Assembly: GCA_963759175.1 (NCBI GenBank)
Contig: CAVWXP010000017.1
Coordinates: 186,001 to 250,000 of the forward strand
Length of the DNA stretch: 64,000 nt
Direction: 5' to 3'
Source: SZUA-442 sp963759175
GTDB lineage: Bacteria; Actinomycetota; Acidimicrobiia; Spongiisociales; UBA5794
A model generated the notes under the pieces. The model was not told the DNA's origin, did no database searches, and saw nothing but the letters and a program-made list of their open reading frames with translations. Each line of letters begins with the position of its first letter. The first letter of the stretch is position 1. Positions 17,391 through 25,583 of the stretch are shown one piece after another. A program made the translations under genes and the position numbers.

Positions 17391-18899
17391 TCACCTCGAA
17401 GGCGCAAAACCGCCGCGTCCACGGTCACCCACCGAGGCGGAATCCGGGGACCGTGTCCCCGGTGCGGCGAGTGCTGCCGCGGCGCCGATCATTGCCAGGA
17501 TCGCCAACCAGTCCCCGAATCGCACCCAGACCGTCGGGACGTCGGCGTTGTACTGGATGTCCCCGTACAGGACGAGCTCGTCGAGTTGTTCGGTGGTCTC
17601 CCCAACCGTCCCGTTGCCGTCGATGAACGTGGATTTGCCCGTGATCGAGGCGTAGACGGTGTCGAGGCCGATGGCTGCGGCATTCACCTTGACCATGCCG
17701 ATGGCCTGGTCGGTCGCGGGCGACTTGCCGTACGACGAGGTGTTGGTGGTGACGACCATCACCTGGGCGCCGGCCTTGGCGGTCGAGCGCATGGATCGTG
17801 CGAAGGATCCCTCGAACGAGATCACGGACCCGAGGCCTCCCTGTTCCGTCGGGAACACCACGGCTTCGGTGCCACGGATCATGTCGCGTGGGACCCGGTC
17901 GAGCTGTGGCACGAAGTCGAAGAGACCCCGGAGGGGAACGTACTCACCGAAGGGAACCGGATGGCGCTTGAGATACTCACCGACCTTCACCCCGTCCGGT
18001 GAGTACAGGACGTTCACGTTGTAGAAGTTGTCCTCGCCGTCGATGCGCGTGCCGGATACGAGGAAGTAGGCATCGAGCCGACGTGCCTGCTCGGCAATGG
18101 CGCCGCGAACGGCGTCGTTGTTCTCCGGTTCGTACGGTGTTCCAGTCGAGTTCTCCGGCCAGACCACGAACTCGACCGTGCCCTCCGGTATCGACTTCGT
18201 CAGCTCCAGGTGCTGTTCGAAGATGCGCTGGTTCTCGTTCTGGCATCGCGTCTGGGGGCAGGGGGATCCGCCCTGGACGATGGCGGTACGCCAGACCTGT
18301 GCGGAGGGGATAGGAGCGAACAGCGCGCCACCGATGATCAACAGGACGATGACGCTCCCGGCATCGACCGCCATGCGCCAGTTCCTGTGGTTCTCGATCA
18401 CGAGCGCGAGACCTGCGGCGAACGCCACAGCGAGGACGGACCAACCGGACGGGCCGATCCATTGCACGGACCCGATCGCACCGGGGAGACCGGCAGCCGG
18501 GTAGCCGATGTCGCCCCACGGGAATCCGCCGAACGGGAACCGACCGCGGATGAACTCCATCGCCATCCACCCGCCGACGGCGATCAGCCACCACCGCCAC
18601 GCCGGCCACAATCGGAAGATCCAGATCACGAAGGCGTAGCCAGCCGTGAAGGCACCCATCACGATCGCCAGCGGGAACCACGCCACGAATCCGAGCACCA
18701 TCAGCCAATTGAGCAGCAGGCCGAAGAACGCTGCCCCCCAGCCGAACCCGAGCGAGATCGCATACACGGGACGTTCGACCATGCGCAGCGCGAGGAACAG
18801 CGGTACAGGCGCAACGAACGCGAGGGGGCCGAAGCCGATGGGAGGGAACGCCGCCCACATCAGCACGGAACTCGCTGCGACGAGCGCTATGGGCACCAT
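17391..18899 (-). CDS. lnt: Apolipoprotein N-acyltransferase-like protein, catalytic Cys replaced by Ser
   Basis: 502 aa. About six N-terminal membrane helices are followed by a carbon-nitrogen hydrolase domain. The catalytic Glu is in VVWPENSTG and the Lys in EYLKRHPVPFGEY. At the position of the nucleophilic Cys (family ICYE/ICFE) the sequence is VISFEGSFARSMR, with codon TCG for Ser. Lnt adds the third acyl chain to lipoproteins in the membrane. Several lipoproteins occur in this window, so substrates exist. The Ser could mean a changed activity or loss of function. The ATG at 18899 gives the family N-terminus; an ATG at 18971 overlaps the divergent gene's start. Confidence 0.85.
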   Translation of the reverse strand: MVPIALVAASSVLMWAAFPPIGFGPLAFVAPVPLFLALRMVERPVYAISLGFGWGAAFFGLLLNWLMVLGFVAWFPLAIVMGAFTAGYAFVIWIFRLWPAWRWWLIAVGGWMAMEFIRGRFPFGGFPWGDIGYPAAGLPGAIGSVQWIGPSGWSVLAVAFAAGLALVIENHRNWRMAVDAGSVIVLLIIGGALFAPIPSAQVWRTAIVQGGSPCPQTRCQNENQRIFEQHLELTKSIPEGTVEFVVWPENSTGTPYEPENNDAVRGAIAEQARRLDAYFLVSGTRIDGEDNFYNVNVLYSPDGVKVGEYLKRHPVPFGEYVPLRGLFDFVPQLDRVPRDMIRGTEAVVFPTEQGGLGSVISFEGSFARSMRSTAKAGAQVMVVTTNTSSYGKSPATDQAIGMVKVNAAAIGLDTVYASITGKSTFIDGNGTVGETTEQLDELVLYGDIQYNADVPTVWVRFGDWLAILAMIGAAAALAAPGTRSPDSASVGDRGRGGFAPSR

Positions 18900-18956
18900 G
18901 GGCGCCGAGGATAGGAGATCACGCCTCGCTCCTGCCGGGACGCATGCACGACCCGA

Positions 18957-18962
18957 TAGCAT
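18957..18962 (+). promoter_or_regulatory. Likely -10 element of the inositol monophosphatase gene
   Basis: TAGCAT ends 7 nt before the ATG at 18970 and implies a leaderless transcript. Confidence 0.45.
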
Positions 18963-18969
18963 CGACCCC

Positions 18970-19761
18970 ATGGATGATCTTCACGTTGCGATAGAGGCCG
19001 CCAAAGCCGGAGGCGACGTGATCCGTCGGTTCTTCGGCACGCCACCGGATCCCGATTACAAGGGCAAGTTCGATCCGGTCACCGCCGTCGACCGGGCGTC
19101 AGAGGAGGCAATCCTCGACCACATCCGGCTGCACCGACCCGACGACTCGATCATGGCCGAGGAATCCGGCGGTACACCGTCGGACGGTCGCCAATGGATC
19201 GTCGACCCGCTCGATGGGACCGTGAACTTCGTGCACTCGATTCCCCAGGTCTCGGTGTCCGTTGCCCTCTACGACGGCGAACGCGGCCTCGTCGGCGTGG
19301 TGTACGACCCTCTCAGGGACGAGATGTTCACGGCGTCGGAGGGTTCCGGTACTCGCCTCAACGGGCACCTCATCTCGGTCTCGCCGACCGCCGACCTCGA
19401 GCACTCCGTCATTGCGACCGGCTTCCCCTACGACCACGACGAGCACGCCGATGAGCTGGCGATCGTCCTGCGTGAGGTCCTTGCAAAGGTGAACGGCCTG
19501 CGACGGTTCGGATCGGCTGCCCTCGATCTGGCGTGGGTCGCCGCCGGACGTTACGAGGGATATTGGGAGCTGGGCATCGCTCCGTGGGACGGAGCGGCCG
19601 GGATCATCCTCGTACGAGAGGCCGGCGGCATGGTCACTGATCCCCTCGGACGGCCATCGACACCGTTCATGGGCCTCGTCGTGTCGTCGAACGGGGCGAT
19701 CCACGACGAGTTCCGCACGATCATCGAATCGTGGATGCCGATGCGGATGATCGATCCATGA
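18970..19761 (+). CDS. Inositol monophosphatase family protein
   Basis: 263 aa Mg-dependent phosphatase. Metal site residues are in IMAEESGG (about residue 60), the motif WIVDPLDGTVNFVH (about 76-89) and the C-terminal WDGAAGIILVREAGG (about 205-219). Family members remove phosphate from inositol phosphate, histidinol phosphate or PAP; which of these applies is not visible. The start is placed after TAGCAT and is divergent from lnt. The stop overlaps the next ATG (ATGA), so it is co-translated with the amidohydrolase. Confidence 0.9.
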   Translation: MDDLHVAIEAAKAGGDVIRRFFGTPPDPDYKGKFDPVTAVDRASEEAILDHIRLHRPDDSIMAEESGGTPSDGRQWIVDPLDGTVNFVHSIPQVSVSVALYDGERGLVGVVYDPLRDEMFTASEGSGTRLNGHLISVSPTADLEHSVIATGFPYDHDEHADELAIVLREVLAKVNGLRRFGSAALDLAWVAAGRYEGYWELGIAPWDGAAGIILVREAGGMVTDPLGRPSTPFMGLVVSSNGAIHDEFRTIIESWMPMRMIDP

Positions 19762-21326
19762 GCACGCTCGTGTCGGCGACGGCCGTCGTCACGCCGGCGG
19801 GGCGCATCGGCGATGCCGTCCTGATCGAGGATGGGATCGTCGTGGATGTGGGTGAGCGATCGGCGTTCACCGGTGCGGGCGTCGACGAGGTCCACTACCG
19901 CGACGGCGTGATCCTGCCGGGACTCCGCGATGCCCACATCCATGCTGTTCCCTACGCAGCGCTCCTGTCCGGGTGCTCCCTCAAGGCCGCCACCTCGATG
20001 GGCGACCTCGTCGAGCGTCTCGCAGCCCACGCGGCGCTGCTCGCACCCGATGCGCCCGTCGTTGCAACCAGGATGGACGACGAACATCTCTCGGAACGAA
20101 GGCTCCCGACACGCCACGACCTCGATCGCGCTGTACCAGATAGGCCTGCGGTCATCTACCGGTACTGCGGACACGTGGCTGTTGCGAACACCGCCGCACT
20201 GGAGGCATCGGGGATCTCGGCGGCAACCCGCGATCCCGACGGCGGTTCCCTCGACCGAGACCATCACGGTGAACCGACCGGAGTCCTGCGCGAGACCGCC
20301 GCGGGGTTGATCGCACCCGCCCTGGCGCGCGGCGGTGGCATGGCGGCCGATGATGTGCTGACCGGGCTGACGCGCCTCGCCGGTCTCGGCATCACGTCGG
20401 TGGGTGCAATGATCGGCTACGGCGAGTCGCCCCACGAGAAGCTCGAGGCAGAGGTGGAGCTCCTCGCCTCGGTCGCCGATCGCCTCCCGATCACCGTGCA
20501 TGGCATCGTGATCACCGATGATCCCGACCAGCTGTCGTGGGCGGCAGAGACGCTCAACGGCGCTGGCCCACGGCTCCGGTGGCTTGGCGTGAAGCGGTTT
20601 GCCGATGGAAGCCTCGGTGGGCATACGGCAGCCATGCATCATGCCTTCGCCGATGTCGACACCACCGGCACCTTCCGCCTCACGCCGACGGACACCGCGA
20701 TCGCCGCCCACGCATTGCGCCTCGGCGGGATGGTCGCGATCCACGCGATCGGTGATCGTGCGGTCAGCGGCGTCCTCGACGTGTTCGACGACCTCATCGC
20801 CGACGGCGCCGACCCGGCTGATCTGCGCATGGAGCACGTATCGGTGATCGATCCCGCTCAGATCGAGCGCTTCGCCGCGATGGGCGTGTCGGCATGTGTC
20901 CAGCCGGCGTTCCTCGCGTCCGAGTCCGACTGGGTCGCTGACCGCGTCGGTGTCGACCGGGCGTCGTGGCTCTACCCGTTCCGATCGATGCTCGCGGCTG
21001 GCATCCCGATGATCGGATCGTCGGACTGCCCCGTCGAACCCCCGCATCCGTTGTGGGGAATGGCAGCGGCCATAGATCGCCACGGCGTGTCGCCCTCAGA
21101 AGCCCTCTCGCCACGGGACGCCCTTGCGTTGTTCACCACCGCTGCAGCACGATCCCTCCGAGAACCCGATCCGTTGGCCGCAGGATCCGCCGCGGACCTC
21201 GTCGTCATCGATGTCGACCCGCTGTCCGGTTCGGCACGTGAGATCCATGATGCAACGATCCTCGACACGTACGTGGGCGGCGTGGCCGTGGATGTGGACC
21301 GATCGCTCCCAGCCTGGGTCGATTGA
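19758..21326 (+). CDS. YtcJ-like amidohydrolase
   Basis: 522 aa, metallo-dependent hydrolase of the amidohydrolase_3 type. The first metal motif is VILPGLRDAHIHAV. Further features are KRFADGSLGGHTAAMHHAF (the segment where such enzymes carry the bridging ligand), the His in VAIHAIGDRAV and MEHVSVI, and the Asp in IGSSDCPVEPPHP. A C-terminal beta-domain has AAGSAADLVVIDVDPL. Family members hydrolyse amides or formyl groups; the substrate is unknown. ATGA overlap with the phosphatase upstream. Confidence 0.85.
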   Translation: MSTLVSATAVVTPAGRIGDAVLIEDGIVVDVGERSAFTGAGVDEVHYRDGVILPGLRDAHIHAVPYAALLSGCSLKAATSMGDLVERLAAHAALLAPDAPVVATRMDDEHLSERRLPTRHDLDRAVPDRPAVIYRYCGHVAVANTAALEASGISAATRDPDGGSLDRDHHGEPTGVLRETAAGLIAPALARGGGMAADDVLTGLTRLAGLGITSVGAMIGYGESPHEKLEAEVELLASVADRLPITVHGIVITDDPDQLSWAAETLNGAGPRLRWLGVKRFADGSLGGHTAAMHHAFADVDTTGTFRLTPTDTAIAAHALRLGGMVAIHAIGDRAVSGVLDVFDDLIADGADPADLRMEHVSVIDPAQIERFAAMGVSACVQPAFLASESDWVADRVGVDRASWLYPFRSMLAAGIPMIGSSDCPVEPPHPLWGMAAAIDRHGVSPSEALSPRDALALFTTAAARSLREPDPLAAGSAADLVVIDVDPLSGSAREIHDATILDTYVGGVAVDVDRSLPAWVD

Positions 21327-21335
21327 GGTCGGCTG

Positions 21336-21527
21336 CTACGAGACGTCTCGTTGGGTGAAACAGCCGGTGCAGTAGGCGCCCCACTCGCCGTAGCGGGGCT
21401 CGTGATCGAGGGGTTGACCACAGTGCGCACACTGGGCACGGACGAAGTCGTCGGCGACGCGTGTGTGGGGACCGTCCTGGGACAGCAGGTCGGTGATCAG
21501 GATCGTGTTCGATCGACCGGTGGGCAT
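21336..21527 (-). CDS. Small zinc-ribbon protein
   Basis: 63 aa with CAHCGQPL and YCTGC, a two-knuckle zinc-ribbon arrangement. It ends 9 nt from the stop of the convergent amidohydrolase. It lies 40 nt downstream of the selW-like gene on the same strand and could share its transcript with ilvD. The function is unknown. Confidence 0.6.
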   Translation of the reverse strand: MPTGRSNTILITDLLSQDGPHTRVADDFVRAQCAHCGQPLDHEPRYGEWGAYCTGCFTQRDVS

Positions 21528-21566
21528 GCCCGAAAGGTACCGGTCGACAGCGGGTAGCGACGAGGG

Positions 21567-21821
21567 CTACTGCTGGTCGGGAACGGGTCCGATGATGGCG
21601 TCGAGCGACGAGATCACTTCGTCGACGGTTGCATGCCTGCCGAGCTCCTTCTTGGAGAACACCAGCTGGTCGCCGGCGGTCACCTCGAAGACACCTCCCC
21701 GTGACGGGATCACGTCGATGTCATCGATGTAGTGCTCGAACTTGTCGAGGATTGCCTGCACCATGCTCACGGCACGGTCGGTATAGCCTCAAGCTGCGCA
21801 GTATTCGAGGGATAGCTTCAT
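21567..21821 (-). CDS. SelW/Rdx-family selenoprotein with in-frame UGA (selenocysteine)
   Basis: 84 codons. Reading from the ATG at 21821 gives MKLSLEYCAA, then UGA (21789-21791), then GYTDRAVSMVQAILDKFEHY. The downstream part contains VIPSRGGVFEVTAGDQLVFS and KKELGRHATVDEV, the Rdx (SelW-like) thioredoxin-fold signature. Cys8 and U11 form the CxxU redox motif in the YCxxUGY context known from selenoprotein W. A caller that ends at UGA would report only a 67-aa piece from the GTG at 21770, lacking the active site. A SECIS-like hairpin follows the UGA. The gene lies 39 nt after ilvD on the same strand. An ATG at 21830 is an alternative start. A Cys-to-stop sequencing error is the main alternative, but the CxxU context argues against it. 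Confidence 0.8.
21760..21778 (-). promoter_or_regulatory. Bacterial SECIS-like stem-loop
   Basis: Ten nt after the UGA, ACCGTGC pairs with GCATGGT (7 bp including one G-U) around the loop CGTGA. The distance from UGA to loop is about 17 nt and the loop has G at its second position. Both fit what is described for bacterial SECIS elements, which lie inside the coding region. Confidence 0.5.
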
Positions 21822-21860
21822 GGCCCGCATGCTACGCCATGACCGTTCCTGCCGAACCGA

Positions 21861-23528
21861 TCAGTCGAGTACGGCGCCACGCTCGGCCGAGCCGACCAGC
21901 TTCGCGTACTTCCCGAGGGCACCCGTGGGATAGCGAGGCGCGATGGGTTGCCACGTCGAGCGTCGCTGGGCGAGCACGTCGTCGTCGACGATCATGTCCA
22001 GCTTTCGGTTGGGGATGTCGACCCTGATCGTGTCCCCGGTCTCGACGAGTCCGATGGGTCCGCCGTGTGCCGCTTCGGGAGCCACATGGCCGATACACAG
22101 CCCGGTGGTGCCGCCGGAGAAACGGCCGTCGGTGATCAACAGGACGTCCTTGCCCAACCCGGCACCCTTGATCGCAGCCGTGATGGCGAGCATCTCGCGC
22201 ATGCCGGGACCACCCTTCGGGCCCTCGTAGCGGATGATCACGACATCGCGGGGCTCGAGCTCGTGGTTCCACAGTGCGGCGAGGGCGTGCTGCTCATCAT
22301 CGAAGACGCGAGCGGTGCCTTCGAACACGTCGAGCTCGACTCCGGCGATCTTGACGACGGCACCTCCCGGTGCGAGGGAGCCGCGCAGGATCGCGATACC
22401 CCCCTGGGCGGCGAGGGGTGCATCGACGGGACGCAGGACGTCCTGGTCGGAGGGCACGACGACGTCGGCGAGGTTCTCGGCCATCGTCGCTCCGGTGACC
22501 GTCATCACATCGCCGTGGATCAGACCGGCATCAAGGAGCACCTTGAGCACCACGGGAACACCCCCGATGCGGTCGAGGTCAACCATGTGATAGGTCCCGA
22601 ACGGCTTCATGTCACCGATGTGCGGCGTCCGGCGTGAGATCACGTCGAAGTCCTCGAGGGTCACGTCCACGCCCGCTTCGTGTGCGATGGCCATGAGGTG
22701 GAGCACGGCGTTCGTCGAACCGCCGAGTGCCATGACCGTGGTGATGGCGTTCTCGAACGCCTTGCGGGTCATGATGTCGCGCGGACGGATGTCCGCTTCG
22801 AGGAGTCGCACGACGGCCTCGCCGGATCGCCGTGCGTAGTCGTCGAGTCTGGCGTCGACGGCGGGCACGGAGGCCGAACCCGGCAGCGACATACCGATCG
22901 CCTCACCCACGGACGCCATCGTGTTGGCGGTGAACATGCCCGCACACGATCCGGCACCCGGACAGGCGTTCTGCTCGAGCTGGAGGAGTCGCTCGTCGCT
23001 GATGGCTCCCTCGGAGTGGGCACCGATGCCCTCGAACACGTCGACGATCGAGATGTCCTTGCCGTCGACCCGACCGGGCAGGCTGGAACCTCCGTACAGG
23101 AACACGGATGGCAGGTTGTGGCGGGCCGCTGCCATCAGCATGCCGGGAAGCGACTTGTCGCAGCCGGCGATCGACACCATGGCGTCGAATCGCTCGGCGT
23201 GCATCACGAGTTCGACGGAGTCGGCGATGACCTCTCGGGACACGAGCGAGGCGCGCATCCCCTCGTGGCCCATGGAGATGCCGTCCGAGACGGCGATGGT
23301 CGCGAACTCGAGACCCACGGCACCGGCTTCTCGGACACCGATCTTGGCGAACCCTGCCAGCTTGGGCCCCGTGACGTTGCACGGTGTCACCTCGTTGCCT
23401 GCGGAGACCACCCCGACCTGGGCTTTCGTGAAGTCGTCCTCGCCGAGTCCGACGGCGCGCAACATGGCTCGTGCCCCGGCTCGGGCTGGTCCGATCGTGA
23501 CATCCTGGGAGTTGATCTTCGTCGACAT
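21861..23528 (-). CDS. ilvD: Dihydroxy-acid dehydratase
   Basis: 555 aa Fe-S enzyme of valine and isoleucine synthesis. The iron-sulfur ligands are seen in VTPCNVTGPK, AGCDKSLPGML and CPGAGSCAGMFTANTM. The C-terminal VIIRYEGPKGGPGMREML and TDGRFSGGTTGLCIGHVAPEA are family signatures. The ATG at 23528 gives the usual N-terminus (STKINSQDVTIGPARAGARAML); the upstream ATG at 23585 would overlap the divergent promoter. It is the first gene of a likely ilvD-selW-zinc ribbon unit. Confidence 0.97.
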   Translation of the reverse strand: MSTKINSQDVTIGPARAGARAMLRAVGLGEDDFTKAQVGVVSAGNEVTPCNVTGPKLAGFAKIGVREAGAVGLEFATIAVSDGISMGHEGMRASLVSREVIADSVELVMHAERFDAMVSIAGCDKSLPGMLMAAARHNLPSVFLYGGSSLPGRVDGKDISIVDVFEGIGAHSEGAISDERLLQLEQNACPGAGSCAGMFTANTMASVGEAIGMSLPGSASVPAVDARLDDYARRSGEAVVRLLEADIRPRDIMTRKAFENAITTVMALGGSTNAVLHLMAIAHEAGVDVTLEDFDVISRRTPHIGDMKPFGTYHMVDLDRIGGVPVVLKVLLDAGLIHGDVMTVTGATMAENLADVVVPSDQDVLRPVDAPLAAQGGIAILRGSLAPGGAVVKIAGVELDVFEGTARVFDDEQHALAALWNHELEPRDVVIIRYEGPKGGPGMREMLAITAAIKGAGLGKDVLLITDGRFSGGTTGLCIGHVAPEAAHGGPIGLVETGDTIRVDIPNRKLDMIVDDDVLAQRRSTWQPIAPRYPTGALGKYAKLVGSAERGAVLD

Positions 23529-23593
23529 GACCCGAGCGTACCCGTCGTCGTGAACGTGCGAAATAGTGACGACCGCTACCTGCATCCCGGGCG

Positions 23594-23599
23594 TAGCAT
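23594..23599 (+). promoter_or_regulatory. Likely -10 element of the LCP gene
   Basis: TAGCAT ends 9 nt before the ATG at 23609, in the short divergent gap with ilvD. Confidence 0.45.
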
Positions 23600-23608
23600 C
23601 CGTCTGTC

Positions 23609-24658
23609 ATGGCCTCAGTCACCGAAACCTTTCCTGAGATCCCGCGCGTGTCGACCCCCACACCGGAGGAGCCGCCGCGCAAGAAGCGCCGCTGGTCGTT
23701 CGCCCAGAAGGCGCTGCTGTTCCTCCTCGGGCTCATGGTCGTCAGCGTGTTCGCCGGCTACGGCTACCTCCGCTACACCGAGGGCAAAATCGACCGGATC
23801 GCGGCGAGCGAACTCACGTCCCTCCAGAGCGTCGTGGCTGCTGGGGAGCCGATCAACTTCCTGCTCGTGGGTGTCGACGATCGGTCGACGCTCCCCGACG
23901 ACTGGGAGGACACCTTCGGCGAGTTCGCCGGTCGTCGCACCGATGTGATCATGGTTGCCCACGTCGTCCCGGGGAAGAGCATCCAGATGCTGTCCATTCC
24001 CCGCGACTGGCGGTCCAACATCCCCGGCCACGGAACCAACCGCATCAACGCGGCGTATGTGATCGGCGGTCCCGACCTGTTGGTCCAGACCGTGCAATCC
24101 GAGACGGGGATTCCCGTCAACCACTTCGTCGAGATCGACTTCGCCGGCGTCGGCGCGGTCGTCGACTCCCTCGGTGGTGTGACCATGGACTTCACCTACC
24201 CGGGCAGGGACCTGACATCGGGATTCGAGACCGAGGCGGGACGCCACACACTCAACGGTGAGGAAGCCGTTGCGTATGCCCGGTCCCGCAAGTACCAGGA
24301 GCTCATCAACGGCGCATGGACGAGCGAGGGCGGCGGTGACATCTCGCGCACCGGCCGCCAGCAGCAGGTGCTCATTGCGATGTTCGGCCAGGTGACGTCG
24401 CCCTCGAGCGCGTTCAACCTCGCCGGCTTCCTGCCGACGTTCGCCGACCAGATCACGGCGGACGAGGGCCTGACGCTCGGCCGCATGGCGGACCTCGGCA
24501 AGGATGCCCTCACCCTCCCGACTCGCAGCATCGACGCAGCCACGCTGCCGGTGCGCAACGTCCGCGGCGACGACGGACGGTCGTATGTCGTTCCCGTGGA
24601 TACGACGCAGAGCTACATCGACGCCTTCATGGCTGGCCAACCGCTGCCCTTGGGGTGA
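23609..24658 (+). CDS. LytR-CpsA-Psr (LCP) family protein
   Basis: 349 aa. A cytoplasmic basic segment (EEPPRKKRRWSF) and one membrane helix (ALLFLLGLMVVSVFAGYGYL, residues about 34-53) precede an extracellular LCP domain. The LCP hallmarks are INFLLVGVDDRS, RTDVIMVAHV, MLSIPRDWRSNIPG, INAAYVIGG and EAVAYARSRKY. LCP enzymes transfer undecaprenyl-linked polymers to the peptidoglycan. A leaderless-type promoter precedes it. No glycopolymer gene is adjacent. Confidence 0.9.
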   Translation: MASVTETFPEIPRVSTPTPEEPPRKKRRWSFAQKALLFLLGLMVVSVFAGYGYLRYTEGKIDRIAASELTSLQSVVAAGEPINFLLVGVDDRSTLPDDWEDTFGEFAGRRTDVIMVAHVVPGKSIQMLSIPRDWRSNIPGHGTNRINAAYVIGGPDLLVQTVQSETGIPVNHFVEIDFAGVGAVVDSLGGVTMDFTYPGRDLTSGFETEAGRHTLNGEEAVAYARSRKYQELINGAWTSEGGGDISRTGRQQQVLIAMFGQVTSPSSAFNLAGFLPTFADQITADEGLTLGRMADLGKDALTLPTRSIDAATLPVRNVRGDDGRSYVVPVDTTQSYIDAFMAGQPLPLG

Positions 24659-24754
24659 CCCCGCACCACCCGGTCGGCTGATGATGGTTCGCCGGGTAGC
24701 CCACGTTCGACCGCTTGCTAGTGTCTCGACCATTCCCGGCCGGTATCACACCCC

Positions 24755-25579
24755 ATGAGTTCGACACATACGCCGACGCAACCCACGGACTCGGAGGAAC
24801 CTCGATCCCCGAGGACCGTTCCCCGCTACGTGGCGCTGATCCTGTTCGCGCTCGTGCTGGTGATGGGAGGGCTCGCCATCTACTCGGCCGCAGAGGCAGC
24901 CGATGCCGCACAGGATGCCGAGATCCTGATGGACGGCGTCGATCGGACACGGCTGCCCCGTGAGGAAGCCGTGGCGACTCGCCATCCTCGCACGGGAACG
25001 AAGCGAGCCCGTTCCCGAGGACGCCAAGCACGACCACGACCATGACCATGGCGACCACGACCATGAATTGACGCCTGCCGAGGAGGCTCAACTCGAAGCA
25101 GCAGTGGCAGGAGGCCGTCGATGCCGTCGACCGGTTCAACTCCCTCGAGAAGGCCGAGGCCGCGGGCTACGTGTTGGCCTCGGGCGTGAGCGACGGTGCC
25201 GGTGCCCACTACGTCAAATGGTCCGCTGTCGATCGACCCTTCGATCCCGCGGAGCCGTCCATGCTGCTCTTCGAGGAGCTGGTACGCGGCGAGGAACCCG
25301 AACTGATCGCGTATTCATACTGGGTCACCTCCGACGAGGAGCCCGAGGGATTCGCCGGCGAGGAGGACACATGGCACCAGACACCTCGGGGTGTGCTTCG
25401 TCAACGGATGGATCAAGGACGAGAATCTCCAGCGAGACGAATGCGTCGGTGACTGGGTGAACGGGATGGACATGTGGATGCTCCATGCGTGGGTCGTCCC
25501 CGGGCTCGAGAACGAGTACGGACGATTCCACACGGTGAATCCGCTGCTGTGCGAGCACGCCTGTGGCCTCGAGAACTGA
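24755..25579 (+). pseudogene. Membrane-anchored His-rich protein with three reading-frame breaks
   Basis: Four successive frame pieces make one protein. The first is an N-terminal membrane helix (YVALILFALVLVMGGLAIYS). A His/Asp run DHDHDHGDHDHE follows, then a soluble domain (WQEAVDAVDRFNSLEKAEAA, YVLASGVSDGAGAHYVKWS). The C-terminal part is VCFVNGWIKDENLQ followed by HAWVVPGLENEYGRFHTVNP and LLCEHACG. Each break is +1: near 24965-25000, near 25095 and at about 25381, where dropping one A joins WHQ to HLGVCFVNG. The three sum to 0 mod 3, so the stop stays in register. The family is not recognised. The His-rich segment and the CopC-CopD neighbour suggest metal binding. It may be intact in the cell if the breaks are assembly insertions. 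Confidence 0.55.
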
Positions 25580-25583
25580 GCCC

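Noticed and set aside
19551..21083. 510-aa minus-strand ORF
   Set aside because: Antisense to the amidohydrolase; composition typical of GC-rich shadow frames.
22680..23948. 422-aa plus-strand ORF
   Set aside because: Antisense to ilvD and out of frame with the LCP gene; no motifs.
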